Shown piece after piece: positions 49,137-59,598 of a stretch of DNA of 64,000 nt (positions are counted from its first letter, which is position 1; every line of letters starts with the position of its first letter). Source of the stretch: Ehrlichia canis str. Jake (GTDB lineage Bacteria > Pseudomonadota > Alphaproteobacteria > Rickettsiales > Anaplasmataceae); contig NC_007354.1 of the NCBI RefSeq assembly GCF_000012565.1, forward strand, positions 248,001 through 312,000. The letters run 5' to 3'. Below the pieces are notes generated by a model, which searched no databases, was not told the origin of the DNA, and was given only the letters and a program-made list of their open reading frames with translations. Made by a program: the position numbers and the translations under genes.

Positions 49137-50282
49137 TTATTTATTGTATATAAAGGTTAGTTCTTGTTTGAAGTTTGGGATAACTATAACTTTGAGTGTG
49201 ATGTTGTCTTTTAAAATCATTGTTCCATGATATGGTTCAGTAACCTGCTTAAATATTTCATGTTGTTGTTGATGTATTAAATCTAATTTTTCTTTATCTA
49301 ATAAATTACTATCTTCATATATTTTTTGTAAAATGCTTGAATAATTTGGATTAGTATCTAACCATGAAGAGTTTAATTGCCAAAGTTTTGTGAAAATTTT
49401 ATTGTAGAATATAATTGATCCATCTCTATTATATATTGCTACAGCATTCGGAAGATTGTTTAATAGATTTGTCTGTAAAGTAGTGTAGTTTTTAAGTTCT
49501 TGAGTAAAATAGTTGAGTCGAGTTATATCTTCTCCGTATCCAATAAATTCTGTAGAGTTTTTTATGGGGATTTCTATCATGTTGTATAGTTTTCTTTCAT
49601 TATTAATGATAGCATATTGTACTTTTTGATTTATTGTATTATTTTTTTTACTGATGAACTGTGGATTTTGATCTATGTCTATATTGATATTATGTTGTAC
49701 AAGTTCTGAGTAAAATGAGTTGTGAGTCTTGATTTTGAAATCTTTGTCCCTTTTCCATAAGGGGTATGGTAGATTATTTAATATGTCAGTATAGTTTAGT
49801 AAGTTTTCTTTTAATGTTGTGTTTTCGTATTCTAAACTTGTTATTGCTAATTTATAGTTTGTTATGTTTTGTACCCAAAGCAATACGCCCATTATTTGGC
49901 CATTGTTATCAACTATACTTTGTCCATAACAAGTACAGTATATTTCTGTGTCTTGACCTTTTAAATCTATAGTAAATGATTTATTAACTTTTTTTGCTTC
50001 AGCAAATTTTTTTTGTAATTCTTTTGATTCTTCAAAAAAATCAGCAAACTCGTCAAAAGAATAAAAGACTGTATTAAGTAAAATTTGTAAATTTGGGGAA
50101 AATCTTTCTATACGTCGCTTTTCATCCCAAAGATAGAATCCATCTCCTAAGGTTGATAATAAACTGTTAATAAGATTATTGTTGTGTTTTAACGCACAAA
50201 TATTAACGTTAGCGCGGTAATAAGCATTTATTAATAAACCTAAAACAAATATTAACAAAAAAATGGTAATGTAAATAAACAT
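49137..50282 (-). CDS. membrane-anchored PAS-domain protein lacking a kinase domain
   Basis: 381 aa. One N-terminal membrane helix (about residues 2-21) is followed by three PAS-like segments (about 38-140, 165-255 and 270-378), with repeated PAS landmarks LGDGFYLWDEKRRIERFSPN, NLPYPLWKRD and NLPNAVAIYNRDGSIIFYN. It resembles the sensory half of alphaproteobacterial PAS histidine kinases of the DivL/PleC kind. It ends just after the third PAS strand, where a kinase linker would begin. No HisKA or HATPase region follows; iscX occupies the space. It is the last gene of a probable minus-strand group with the GNAT gene and pgpA. Confidence 0.75.
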   Translation of the reverse strand: MFIYITIFLLIFVLGLLINAYYRANVNICALKHNNNLINSLLSTLGDGFYLWDEKRRIERFSPNLQILLNTVFYSFDEFADFFEESKELQKKFAEAKKVNKSFTIDLKGQDTEIYCTCYGQSIVDNNGQIMGVLLWVQNITNYKLAITSLEYENTTLKENLLNYTDILNNLPYPLWKRDKDFKIKTHNSFYSELVQHNINIDIDQNPQFISKKNNTINQKVQYAIINNERKLYNMIEIPIKNSTEFIGYGEDITRLNYFTQELKNYTTLQTNLLNNLPNAVAIYNRDGSIIFYNKIFTKLWQLNSSWLDTNPNYSSILQKIYEDSNLLDKEKLDLIHQQQHEIFKQVTEPYHGTMILKDNITLKVIVIPNFKQELTFIYNK

Positions 50283-50323
50283 AATAATGTATCTTCTTGA
50301 ATTTATTATAATTTTGTAAAACT

Positions 50324-51109
50324 CTATGCCAAAGATGTGTATAGAGATAAACTACCAAGCATTTTAAATCCTAATCTCTTATACAAGTTTACAGAAGGCT
50401 TCATACATTGAGCTACAGCATAAGAGCAATTATATTGTTTTTTTGCTATTTTAATTCTTTCTAATACCATTTGACTTGCTATTCCTTGATTACGATATTC
50501 TGAAAACACACCATCACTATACAATCCAACGACTTTGTCTTGTACATACATGCCACATATTCCTACTTTGATATTGTTACACTTTACTAGGAAAAATTTT
50601 AATTTTGAATTATTAATATCATGGTGGTTGGCTAACCCTCTTAAAAAAGTTGTAATTTCATTTTGTTGACTGTAAAATATTTTTGAGGCACTTTTGTCAA
50701 GTTCTAATAATTTCTCTTCATTGTTTACTATATCCAACGTAATGCTTGGGCCTTTTATAGGTGGCATGATATAGTTTTCTATATTTGCAATTGCTTTTTT
50801 TGGTGGGCTGACATTTACTAACCCTAGTTTTTCAAGAGTTGACTTTAACTTTTTCATGTGTGGTTCTACTGGCCAAGTTGCGTCAATTTTTCTTTTTTTT
50901 AAGAATTCTAAAACCTCTATTATGTTTTTTTCATTGCATTCAGTTGTGTTATCATAAAAAGCAAAGTTGAGTAAGGAACTCTTGCTATCATTAATAGTAA
51001 GTGTAATGTTTTGAAAATGATGAATTTCTAAATTTGATATTTGCATTGTATGTATCATATAATCTTTTAAGTTACTTACTACCAAAGAAGAAATGTGTCC
51101 GTTTTCCAC
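50324..51109 (-). CDS. GNAT family N-acetyltransferase
   Basis: 261 aa with a C-terminal GNAT fold. Acetyl-CoA loop R-N-Q-G-I-A is at residues 206-211 (EYRNQGIASQMV), preceded by VGLYSDGVF and followed by VNLYKRLGF (240-248), the usual last helix-strand. The N-terminal 120 residues are family-specific. Substrate unknown. pgpA ends 1 bp upstream, so the genes are tightly coupled. Confidence 0.85.
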   Translation of the reverse strand: MENGHISSLVVSNLKDYMIHTMQISNLEIHHFQNITLTINDSKSSLLNFAFYDNTTECNEKNIIEVLEFLKKRKIDATWPVEPHMKKLKSTLEKLGLVNVSPPKKAIANIENYIMPPIKGPSITLDIVNNEEKLLELDKSASKIFYSQQNEITTFLRGLANHHDINNSKLKFFLVKCNNIKVGICGMYVQDKVVGLYSDGVFSEYRNQGIASQMVLERIKIAKKQYNCSYAVAQCMKPSVNLYKRLGFKMLGSLSLYTSLA

Positions 51110-51110
51110 T

Positions 51111-51617
51111 CTAAGTACCTATTTTTGCAATAATAAATGTAGTGCATATAGAAGACATAATACCTGCAAGAATATCATCTAGTATTATGCCTGGAGTTCC
51201 AGATATTCGCTCAATAATGTTTATCGGCCATATTTTTGTGATATCGAATATTCTAAAAAATATAAAGCTAATGATGAATGTTTTTATGTAATGTGATGTG
51301 TATGCAACATGAAATGTTTGAGGTATGTAATGGTAATACCTAAAAAAAAATATAGGAAGAGAAAAAGCTATTGATTGTCCTATTACTTCATCTATTACAA
51401 TTTCTTTAGGATCGATTTTATTTGGGTAATCTAATAAATATTTTGGGATTGCAAGGCATCCTAAAATAGTTATTAATGTAATGGTTAGTATACCAAATAA
51501 ATTGCTTAGTATGACAGCAGGAAAAAGCAGTACTGTAGCAAAGCTAGCAACAGTTCCTGGGGCTTTAGTTATATTACCACAACCAAACCATGTAGCTACC
51601 ATCATATATAATTGCAT
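51111..51617 (-). CDS. pgpA: phosphatidylglycerophosphatase A
   Basis: A 168-aa membrane phosphatase that makes phosphatidylglycerol. The PgpA signatures are present in order: ATWFGCGNITKAPGTVASF, EIVIDEVIGQ, FFRIFDITKIWPI and GTPGIILDDILAG. The acidic residues of IDE and LDD are the expected metal ligands. It sits between the small lipoprotein gene (109 bp upstream) and the GNAT gene (1 bp downstream). Confidence 0.93.
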   Translation of the reverse strand: MQLYMMVATWFGCGNITKAPGTVASFATVLLFPAVILSNLFGILTITLITILGCLAIPKYLLDYPNKIDPKEIVIDEVIGQSIAFSLPIFFFRYYHYIPQTFHVAYTSHYIKTFIISFIFFRIFDITKIWPINIIERISGTPGIILDDILAGIMSSICTTFIIAKIGT

Positions 51618-51725
51618 TCCACCTCTACATGAAAAACAAATAAATTAACCCTACAATAAAGTACTTAAACTATATATTAAGTAACAAGCTTAAACTTCTT
51701 ATACAAAAGTATAGGTGTATAGTTA

Positions 51726-51893
51726 TCAGTGTTTTAACCAATGATCGTTTACAGGATACTTATGACAAGGAGAACTACTGTTTACTGAATTGATACATGG
51801 ACTTTTAATTCTACGCTCTCTTTTTGAAAAAGTTATACAACCGGATACAGTACACATTAGTACTATAAGAAGAAGAATTTTTAATAATCTCAT
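51726..51893 (-). CDS. small lipoprotein, VirB7-like
   Basis: A 55-aa gene on the minus strand, ATG at 51893-51891 and TGA at 51728-51726. The N-terminus MRLLKILLLIVLMCTVSGC is a clean lipoprotein signal peptide with lipobox VSGC and lipidated C19. The mature part is 37 aa and basic, and ends SSPCHKYPVNDHWLKH. The Cys-x-x-(x)-Pro-(V/L)-Asn-x-x-Trp ending resembles VirB7 (Agrobacterium has CKGPIFPLNVGRW), the small outer-membrane lipoprotein of type IV secretion systems that pairs with VirB9. Rickettsiales carry scattered T4SS genes. Function is inferred; coding potential is well supported. Confidence 0.7.
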   Translation of the reverse strand: MRLLKILLLIVLMCTVSGCITFSKRERRIKSPCINSVNSSSPCHKYPVNDHWLKH

Positions 51894-52142
51894 GTGATAT
51901 CACCTTGCAGCATGAAAACTCCATAATTATGCTAATCTAGCATCAACTTTATTGTATAATTGATAGTGTTAATAGTCAAGATTACCATATTGAAAAAATA
52001 TTAAATTGCTTTAATCTAAAAATGAGCATTTTATGTTAATACAATATTAATAAATAGTAATTGACAGTAACTTTGTGTGTATTTGAATTTGACAAACAAG
52101 CAATCGAAGTTTAGTCTAATTGTTTAGAAGTAGTAATCTTAA

Positions 52143-52215
52143 GGTCCCGTAGCTCAGTTGGTAGAGCAATTGGCTCTTAATCAATGTGTCGTGTGTTCGA
52201 ACCACACCGGGATCA
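52143..52215 (+). tRNA. tRNA-Lys (anticodon CTT)
   Basis: Acceptor GGTCCCG pairs with CGGGATC (one G-T pair), D-stem GCTC/GAGC, anticodon stem ATTGG/TCAAT, loop CTCTTAA with anticodon CTT, T-arm GTGTG-TTCGAAC-CACAC. No encoded CCA. Confidence 0.95.
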
Positions 52216-52395
52216 CTTCTTGAAAGTTGGTAATGTTTATAATATAGTTAAATGATCGTTATTATAAGGATAGTATAATTAAATGCTTGTATTATGTTTG
52301 TGTTATACTTGATTATAAAATCTTGAGGATTGTATCATAGGTGTCTATAATTTAGTGTTTGATTATTTAATTAGTATTGTAGCGGTGATTTTTGA

Positions 52396-52479
52396 GCGGA
52401 TATGGCGGAATTGGTAGACGTGCTAGGTTTAGGTCCTAGTAAGATAAAACTTGTGGGGGTTCAAGTCCCTCTATCCGCA
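52396..52479 (+). tRNA. tRNA-Leu (anticodon TAG)
   Basis: Class II tRNA. Acceptor GCGGATA pairs with TATCCGC, anticodon stem CTAGG/CCTAG, loop TTTAGGT with anticodon TAG, long variable arm, T-arm GGGGG-TTCAAGT-CCCTC. It ends 27 bp before tig. No encoded CCA. Confidence 0.95.
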
Positions 52480-52506
52480 CTTTAGGGATCGGTAAAGGTA
52501 TTTTAT

Positions 52507-53829
52507 ATGCTTGATTGTTATGTAGTTAAAGAAGTTTCAAATGATAAGTTGAAGTGGGAATATGAGTTTGTTATTGATAAAAAATATTTTTTAGATCAGC
52601 TAGATTCTAAATTGTCAGAAATTGCTAAGAATGTAAAAGTACCTGGATTTAGGGTGGGTAAAGCTTCTATTGATTTAGTAAAGAAAGAATATTTAAATGA
52701 TGTTATGACTGATGTAGTGAGAAAAACTATTGAGAGTACATCTTCTGATTTTGTAAAAAGTAATAAATTTGGTGAAATAATATCCTCGAATATTGATATT
52801 GTTTCTTATCCTAACTATTACTCTGATAACGACAGTAAAGAGGAAAATTTAGTTTATAAACTAAGTTTTGAAGTTATGCCTGAAGCTCCATTGATGGATA
52901 TTGATAGTATAGTTTTAAATGGTATAGAAGTTGATATTCAAGAATCTGATGTCAGTGAGTTTATAGAAAATTTGAAAAAGCAAAGACCTAATTTTATCGT
53001 AGTAAATGGTGCAGAGTATGCTGTTCAAGAAGGTGATAAGGTAGTTATTGATTATCAAAATAAAGTTAAAGGTAAAATTTTAAGAGGTGGTAGTGCTAAG
53101 GATTTTGCATTGGTAATAGGTAAAGGTGTAGCTTTAAAAGAATTTGAGAATCAGTTATTGGGTATGAGGGTTGGAGAAACAAAAAGTTTCCCTTTGACGT
53201 TTCCTGATGATTATAGTGTTGCATATCTTGCTGGAAAAACTACAGACATGTCGGTTGTTGTTAAAAGTATATATGTTGTAAAAGATGTTCAAGATAATGA
53301 ATCTGTGGCAAGGAGTTATGGGTTTAAAGATGTTGCTGAGATGGAAAATTTTGTTAGGAAACAAATAGGACAACAATTTGACCAAATGGTTCTTACCATA
53401 ATGAAGAAAGAATTGTTTGATTATATGGATAATACATATTCTATAGATGTCCCAGAGTGTGTTGTGAAGCAAGAGATTACAAAGATAAATAAAGAAATAC
53501 TTGATTCTGGTGAAGATATACAAATTGATGTAGAAAAAGAAGCAGTTAGACGAGTAAAACTTGGTATGTTGCTAATAAGGATGTCTCGTCATAATAATAT
53601 TACTATTAAAAATGAAGATGTGCTGAGTTTTATAAAAAACAATTATACAGACTATGGAGTAGATATTAATAATGTATTAAAAATGCTTCAGTCTAATAAA
53701 AATTTTGCCAATTATATTAGTGGGAAAGTACTTGAAGATAAGGTGATTAACTATATAATAAAGCTAGTCAAGAAGGACAGGAAGGTTATGACAACTAAAG
53801 AAATAAACCTTATGTTTGAAAATATATAG
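52507..53829 (+). CDS. tig: trigger factor
   Basis: Ribosome-bound chaperone and peptidyl-prolyl isomerase, 440 aa. The ribosome-binding loop GFRVGKAS is at residues 47-54. The FKBP-like PPIase region lies around 165-255 ([15 protein letters not shown], then [15 protein letters not shown]). The C-terminal helical cradle fills the rest. It opens the tig-clpP-clpX-lon cluster. Confidence 0.97.
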   Translation: MLDCYVVKEVSNDKLKWEYEFVIDKKYFLDQLDSKLSEIAKNVKVPGFRVGKASIDLVKKEYLNDVMTDVVRKTIESTSSDFVKSNKFGEIISSNIDIVSYPNYYSDNDSKEENLVYKLSFEVMPEAPLMDIDSIVLNGIEVDIQESDVSEFIENLKKQRPNFIVVNGAEYAVQEGDKVVIDYQNKVKGKILRGGSAKDFALVIGKGVALKEFENQLLGMRVGETKSFPLTFPDDYSVAYLAGKTTDMSVVVKSIYVVKDVQDNESVARSYGFKDVAEMENFVRKQIGQQFDQMVLTIMKKELFDYMDNTYSIDVPECVVKQEITKINKEILDSGEDIQIDVEKEAVRRVKLGMLLIRMSRHNNITIKNEDVLSFIKNNYTDYGVDINNVLKMLQSNKNFANYISGKVLEDKVINYIIKLVKKDRKVMTTKEINLMFENI

Positions 53830-53899
53830 TTGTAAAATTATATTGTATAGACTAATTTAATACGGCGTTTGTTACTGGTTATAAAGAAGAGGAGATGCT

Positions 53900-54502
53900 A
53901 TGACTTTAGTGCCTATGGTAGTTGAGCAAACTAGTCGAGGTGAACGTGCATATGATATATATTCACGGTTGTTAAAAGAAAGAATAATCTTTATAACTGG
54001 ACCAATAGAAGATCAAATGGCGAGCTTAGTGGTTGCACAGCTTGTATTCTTAGAAGCTGAAAACCCAGAGAAGGAAATATGTATGTATATTAATTCTCCA
54101 GGTGGTGTTGTTACAGCTGGATTATCAATATATGATACTATGCAGTACATAAAACCTAAAGTGTCTACATTGTGTTTGGGACAGGCTGCTTCTATGGGAT
54201 CTCTGTTATTGGCTGCTGGAGAACCAGGAATGCGTTATGCCCTTCCTAATTCTAGAATTATGATACATCAGCCTTCAGGTGGTTTTCAAGGTCAGGCAAC
54301 TGATATAGAAATACATGCTAAAGAAATCTTAGATATTAAAAGTAGGCTTAATGATATTTATGTAAAACATACAGGAAGAGATTTGCCAGAAGTTGTTGCA
54401 AATATGGAGCGTGATAATTTTATGCGAGCTGAGAAAGCTAAAGATTTTGGTATTATTGATAAGGTGATTGAGAAGCGTCTTGATATTGAGGAGAGTAATT
54501 AA
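53900..54502 (+). CDS. clpP: ATP-dependent Clp protease proteolytic subunit
   Basis: A 200-aa serine protease subunit. The Ser-His-Asp triad is S98 (GQAASMGS), H123 (MIHQPSGG) and D172 ([10 protein letters not shown]). Glycine-rich INSPGGVV is at 65-72. The SD AAGAGGAG precedes the ATG at 53900. clpX starts 12 bp after the stop, giving a ClpXP operon. Confidence 0.98.
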   Translation: MTLVPMVVEQTSRGERAYDIYSRLLKERIIFITGPIEDQMASLVVAQLVFLEAENPEKEICMYINSPGGVVTAGLSIYDTMQYIKPKVSTLCLGQAASMGSLLLAAGEPGMRYALPNSRIMIHQPSGGFQGQATDIEIHAKEILDIKSRLNDIYVKHTGRDLPEVVANMERDNFMRAEKAKDFGIIDKVIEKRLDIEESN

Positions 54503-54514
54503 TATTGGAGAGAT

Positions 54515-55735
54515 ATGGCAGATAGTGAAAAAAATTCTTGTAGCTGTTCTTTCTGTGGAAAGATTCATAGTGAAGTACGTAAATTAATTGCTGGACCATC
54601 AGTTTTTATTTGTAATGAGTGTATTGATTTATGTAGTGGTATACTACAAGAAGAGGGTAGATCTTATAAGAAAACAGATACCCTTGATTTAAAACCAAAA
54701 GAAATAAAAAAGGTTCTTGATGAATATGTTATAGGTCAAGAACATTCTAAGAAAGTTTTATCAGTTGCTGTATATAATCACTATAAACGTTTATCAAACT
54801 CAGGTGTTATTAGTGAAGTTGAAATTTCTAAATCAAATGTTTTATTGATTGGGCCAACTGGATCTGGAAAGACTTTATTAGCTCGTACTTTGGCTAGAGT
54901 TTTGCAAGTTCCTTTTGCAATGGCTGATGCTACAACCTTAACAGAAGCGGGATATGTTGGAGAAGATGTAGAGAATATATTATTGAAGTTGTTGCAAGCA
55001 GCTAATTTTAATGTTGATGCAGCACAACGTGGTATAATTTATATTGATGAAGTGGATAAAATATCTAGAAAATCTGAAAATACTTCTATTACTCGTGATG
55101 TGTCTGGTGAAGGTGTACAACAAGCTTTATTGAAAGTTATAGAAGGTACTGTTTCTTCTGTACCGCCTCAAGGTGGTAGAAAACATCCGCATCAAGAGTT
55201 TATACAAATAAATACTGATAATATTTTATTTATATTTGGTGGTGCATTTGATGGATTAGATAAAATTATAGAGTCTCGTCATAGAGGTAGTAGTATGGGA
55301 TTTGAAGCGAATGTACAGAAAGTGTCAAAGAATAAAGACATTTTTTGTTACACTGAACCAGAAGATTTAGTAAAATTTGGTTTAATTCCGGAATTTGTTG
55401 GTAGGATTCCTGTTATTACATCTTTAAGTGAGCTTAATGAGAGTACTTTATGCCGTATTTTAGTTGAACCAAAAAATTCTTTAGTAAAACAATATAAGAA
55501 ACTTTTTGAGATGGATAATATTGATCTGCAGTTTGATGATAGTGCATTATCAGAGATTGCAAAAAAAGCTGCTGTAAGAAAAACTGGGGCTAGGGGATTA
55601 AGGGCTATTTTAGAAGCATTATTGCTTGATTTAATGTTTGAAAGTCCTGGTGATGTTGGTATTAATCAAGTAGTAATTAGTAAGAAGATGGTTGAAGAAT
55701 TAATGGTAAACTCGCGCTTGTTTTTAAAACATTAA
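54515..55735 (+). CDS. clpX: Clp protease ATP-binding subunit ClpX
   Basis: A 406-aa AAA+ unfoldase for ClpP. The N-terminal zinc domain has C11, C14, C33 and C36. Walker A is [14 protein letters not shown], Walker B is [10 protein letters not shown], and the substrate pore loop GYVGED is present. The C-terminus has [13 protein letters not shown] (sensor 2). lon follows after 9 bp. Confidence 0.98.
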   Translation: MADSEKNSCSCSFCGKIHSEVRKLIAGPSVFICNECIDLCSGILQEEGRSYKKTDTLDLKPKEIKKVLDEYVIGQEHSKKVLSVAVYNHYKRLSNSGVISEVEISKSNVLLIGPTGSGKTLLARTLARVLQVPFAMADATTLTEAGYVGEDVENILLKLLQAANFNVDAAQRGIIYIDEVDKISRKSENTSITRDVSGEGVQQALLKVIEGTVSSVPPQGGRKHPHQEFIQINTDNILFIFGGAFDGLDKIIESRHRGSSMGFEANVQKVSKNKDIFCYTEPEDLVKFGLIPEFVGRIPVITSLSELNESTLCRILVEPKNSLVKQYKKLFEMDNIDLQFDDSALSEIAKKAAVRKTGARGLRAILEALLLDLMFESPGDVGINQVVISKKMVEELMVNSRLFLKH

Positions 55736-55744
55736 AGGTATTAT

Positions 55745-58150
55745 ATGAAAAATAAAGCTTTACTACCAGTACTCACATTGCGTGATACTATAGTATTCCC
55801 TCAAGTAATAATACCATTGTTTGTTGGAAGAGAACGATCTATTAATGCCTTAGAGTATGCTGCTCAGCACAATAATTGCAAAATTTTATTATTGACCCAA
55901 ATTGATGGTTCAGTTGATAATCCTACTGCTGATGATTTATATAAAGTAGGGACAGTAGCGGAAATAGTGCAGTTATTAAGATTGCCTGATGGTGCAGTAA
56001 AAATTCTAATTAAAGGAGAAAATAGAGCTAAAGTCATAGATATTGTTGAAGATAATATGTTTTTCAAAGCAAATGTATCTGTTGTATATGAAAGTGATTT
56101 GGTAATCGATGATAAACTTGAGGCATTGAAGAGATCAGTATTGAGTGAATTTGATAGCTGGAATAAATTAAGTAAAAAAATACAAGCAGAGGCTGCAGCA
56201 TCAATTTATGATATGAAAGAGTTGGGTAACTTAGCAGATGTTATAGCATCACATCTAAGTATAAAAATTTCAGATAAACAGCAGGTTCTTGAAACGTTTA
56301 ATGTTACTAAAAGGTTGGAAAAAATATATGATTTTTTAAAATTGGAAATTAGTGTATTAAACGTTCAGAAAAAAATTCGTAATCGTGTTAAGTCTCAATT
56401 TGAAACAACTCAAAGGGTTTATTACTTGAATGAGCAATTAAAAGCTATACAAAAAGAATTGGAAGAAAGTGATAGTTCAAGTGTAGATATAGATTCTGCT
56501 AGTGAGTTTGAAAAGAGAATAAATTCTACTCCATTGTCTGATGAAGCTAAAGAACGTCTTACTGCTGATTTAAAGAGATATAAAAAAATGAATTTTATGT
56601 CTCCTGAGGCTAATATAATATCTAGCTATCTTCATTGGGTACTTGATTTGCCATGGGGTAAATATTCAAATGCCAAAATTAATATGAATAATTCCATAAA
56701 AATATTAGATAATAACCATTATGGAATGCATAAGATAAAAGAAAGAATATTAGAGTTTTTGGCTGTTTTAAAGCGTCTTAAAAAGCCTAAAGGACCTATA
56801 TTATGTTTGGTTGGCCCTCCTGGTGTGGGTAAAACTTCGCTTGCTAGATCAATTGCTGAAGCAACAGGTAGAAATTTTATACATATGTCTTTAGGTGGGA
56901 TACATGATGAATCTGAAATAAGGGGACATCGTAGAACTTATGTAGGTGCAATGCCTGGTAAGATCATAAAAGAAATGAAGAAAGCAAAAACATGTAATCC
57001 TTTGTTTTTGTTAGATGAAATAGATAAAATAGGGTCTGATTTTCGTGGTGACCCTACAGCTGCGTTACTTGAGGTATTGGATCCTGAGCATAACAAACAT
57101 TTTGTTGATCATTATATAGAAGTAGAATTTGATCTTTCGAATGTTATGTTCATTGCGACAGCGAACACTTTGAATTTAAGTAAGCCGTTAATCGATCGTA
57201 TGGAGATAATCAATATATCTGGGTATACAGAAAATGAAAAATTAGAAATTGCTAAGGCACATTTAATTCCAAAGTTATATAAAGATCATGGGCTACAAGA
57301 AAAAGAGTGGAGCATTTCTGATGATGCAATATATCACCTGATAAGGATGTATACTAGAGAAAGTGGTGTGCGGAATTTTAAAAGAGAAATTGCTAATCTT
57401 ATGAGAAAAGCAGTAAAGGAAATATTGATTAACAAAGAAGTAAAAAGTATCTCTATAGACATGGATAATATTGAAAAATATGCAGGTGTAAGGAAGTTTA
57501 CTTTTGGGATGATAGAAAAAGAAAATCTAGTAGGCATGGTAACAGGGTTAGCCTATACTGATTCAGGTGGAGATATTCTAACAATAGAGTCTGTGTTAAT
57601 GTCTGGTAAAGGTGAAGTCAAATACACTGGTAAGTTAGGTGAAATAATGCAAGAATCTGTTAAGGCTGCATATAGTTATGTTCGTTCTAGATGCTTAAGC
57701 TTTGGAATAAATCCTAAGAAATTCCTAGAAAATGATATACATGTTCATGTTCCTGAAGGTGCAGTTCCAAAGGATGGACCATCAGCAGGGGTAGCTATGT
57801 GTACTTCAATTGTGTCATTAATGACTAATATTCCAGTAAAAAATACTGTTGCTATGACTGGTGAGGTGACTTTGAGGGGAAGAGTTTTACCTATTGGTGG
57901 TTTGCGTGAAAAATTATTAGCTGCATTAAGAAGTGGTATAAAGACAGTGATATTACCATCTAGAAATGAAAAGGATATAGTAGAAATTCCAGATAATATT
58001 AAAGAGGGGTTAGAGCTAGTTTTTGTTTCTAGTGTTGATGAAGTAATTAGTGCAGCATTAGCTAATCAAGTTGTTGATATTGTAAAACAGGATCATATTG
58101 TAGCGCAAGATATGGTTGAAATAGATGATTTAGATGCAATACAGCATTAA
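55745..58150 (+). CDS. lon: ATP-dependent protease Lon
   Basis: An 801-aa LonA protease. The N-terminal LAN domain starts with LPVLTLRDTIVFPQ. Walker A is VGPPGVGKTSLARSIA, and the sensor and Walker B region is NPLFLLDEIDKI. The catalytic dyad is S680 (KDGPSAGVAM) and K723 (GGLREKLLAA), offset by one from E. coli S679/K722. It closes the tig-clpP-clpX-lon group, an arrangement conserved across proteobacteria. Confidence 0.98.
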   Translation: MKNKALLPVLTLRDTIVFPQVIIPLFVGRERSINALEYAAQHNNCKILLLTQIDGSVDNPTADDLYKVGTVAEIVQLLRLPDGAVKILIKGENRAKVIDIVEDNMFFKANVSVVYESDLVIDDKLEALKRSVLSEFDSWNKLSKKIQAEAAASIYDMKELGNLADVIASHLSIKISDKQQVLETFNVTKRLEKIYDFLKLEISVLNVQKKIRNRVKSQFETTQRVYYLNEQLKAIQKELEESDSSSVDIDSASEFEKRINSTPLSDEAKERLTADLKRYKKMNFMSPEANIISSYLHWVLDLPWGKYSNAKINMNNSIKILDNNHYGMHKIKERILEFLAVLKRLKKPKGPILCLVGPPGVGKTSLARSIAEATGRNFIHMSLGGIHDESEIRGHRRTYVGAMPGKIIKEMKKAKTCNPLFLLDEIDKIGSDFRGDPTAALLEVLDPEHNKHFVDHYIEVEFDLSNVMFIATANTLNLSKPLIDRMEIINISGYTENEKLEIAKAHLIPKLYKDHGLQEKEWSISDDAIYHLIRMYTRESGVRNFKREIANLMRKAVKEILINKEVKSISIDMDNIEKYAGVRKFTFGMIEKENLVGMVTGLAYTDSGGDILTIESVLMSGKGEVKYTGKLGEIMQESVKAAYSYVRSRCLSFGINPKKFLENDIHVHVPEGAVPKDGPSAGVAMCTSIVSLMTNIPVKNTVAMTGEVTLRGRVLPIGGLREKLLAALRSGIKTVILPSRNEKDIVEIPDNIKEGLELVFVSSVDEVISAALANQVVDIVKQDHIVAQDMVEIDDLDAIQH

Positions 58151-58453
58151 ATTTAGACAAGTTTTATGATAATTAAGAAAGTTGAATGTTTTTGCTAATT
58201 TTTTAGGGGGTGGATCTTGTATTTTTAAATATTAGCTGCTGACTTTATGTATTTGAAATTATTATAGATTTTTACATGCAAAGTTTATAGTGTTTTAGCA
58301 CTGATAGGATTATGAATCTAATCTGAAAATAATTTGAAAGTTTAAAGATACTGTTTAATAATAAATCAGTTGTGATTTTTCCAATCTAGCTTACCAATGA
58401 GCTTGTGTTATAACTTTGAAGAATATGTTTATAATCTTATGTTATACCAAAAT

Positions 58454-58754
58454 TTATCGCAAATATATTGCAGCTATTGCATTGGCTGTATTTATTATCT
58501 TATGATTACCTTGTAATAAATAGAGTGTGGGAAGTGATCCTTCAACATTATTTTTAGAAGATATATTGTCTGTTCCCATGTACAAAACTAATCAATACCC
58601 TCATTACCACAAATTTAAGAAAAGTGCTGAATTAGCTGTTGCGTTGCTTGCATTATTATCTAGGTATTCATTTTAGTAATAAAAAAGATTTTGCAAGCCA
58701 TTCTTCACTTATACCTCTGCTGTGATAGTTACTAGCACTAGAAGTAGATAGCGG
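58454..58754 (-). pseudogene. probable remnant of a decayed gene
   Basis: Three protein-like fragments lie in order on the minus strand in shifting frames: 58754-58674 (contains SRGISEEWLAKSFLLLK), about 58670-58610 (YLDNNASNATANSALFLNLW) and 58579-58454 (41 aa, contains NVEGSLPTLYLLQGNHKII). Fragments two and three share a similar ending (ATANSALFLNL vs TANAIAAIYLR). They are separated by stops and frameshifts. I do not recognise the family. Local composition is more codon-like than in neighbouring gaps, but support is modest. Confidence 0.35.
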
Positions 58755-59598
58755 TTATGTGTTATAGATGTGGTTTTATATATTGAATGTGATATAAGAC
58801 ATTGTTATGTTTGATGTAATTCAGTTTATGTTATGAACTCTATTAATAGCAATTTTATGTTTGCATATGTTGTTTAATAAGTAAAGAAGTGTTTTATATG
58901 AGATTAAGTTATGTGTTGATGTGCTGTTAATAAAGAATATATAGTTTTAAGTATTGTTTATGTGTAATGTTACGATGTGTCTACCATTTGCTATTATATT
59001 GTTTTGTTACTAGTAGATAATTTAATGTATTGAATATAGTATGTTGAATGCGATATAAGGCATGTTATGTAATATTTCAGTTTATGTCATTAAGCTCTGT
59101 TAATAATGATAGATGGGTTTATATAAATGCAATATAGACAAGAATTCTGTATGGTACCAGATTTCAATTATGTATTGTTAATGGGAGAATTTATAAGTGT
59201 TATTTGTTATGCAATGTGCATTTTGATGTTATGTTATTTTGGTAGTGTTGTGATAGTATGTGTATTTCGTGTAGGTATGTTAAATACAGTGTAGTGTATT
59301 TTGAGACAATAATTTGTATACTGGTTCAGTAGGTGGTTTTATTATATTTAATTTTGTATGGTTAAGTTGAAAGTATTTATTGTAAAGTGAGGTCTGCTAG
59401 TATTTGGAGAAAATGCCTTATAAATTGTGATGTTTTTGATAAATTTGTAGAGTGATAAGACATTTTCTCTTTTATATAGGTTGTGTTGTGATTAGTAAGT
59501 GAAATACTATAGGTAATTATATTTTTAATAATTATAACATTAACTTTTTATTGTAAATTACTGTAGTATATGGTAAATAAATCTGTCAGCTATGTTTA
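58755..59598. repeat. intergenic region with a decayed duplication
   Basis: The stretch 58781-58855 (TATTGAATGTGATATAAGAC, then CAGTTTATG) recurs at 59041-59115 (ATGTTGAATGCGATATAAGG, then CAGTTTATG), about 260 bp apart. The match may extend left to GTTACTAG at about 58728 and 59007. No gene is seen through to the tRNA at 59599. Confidence 0.55.
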
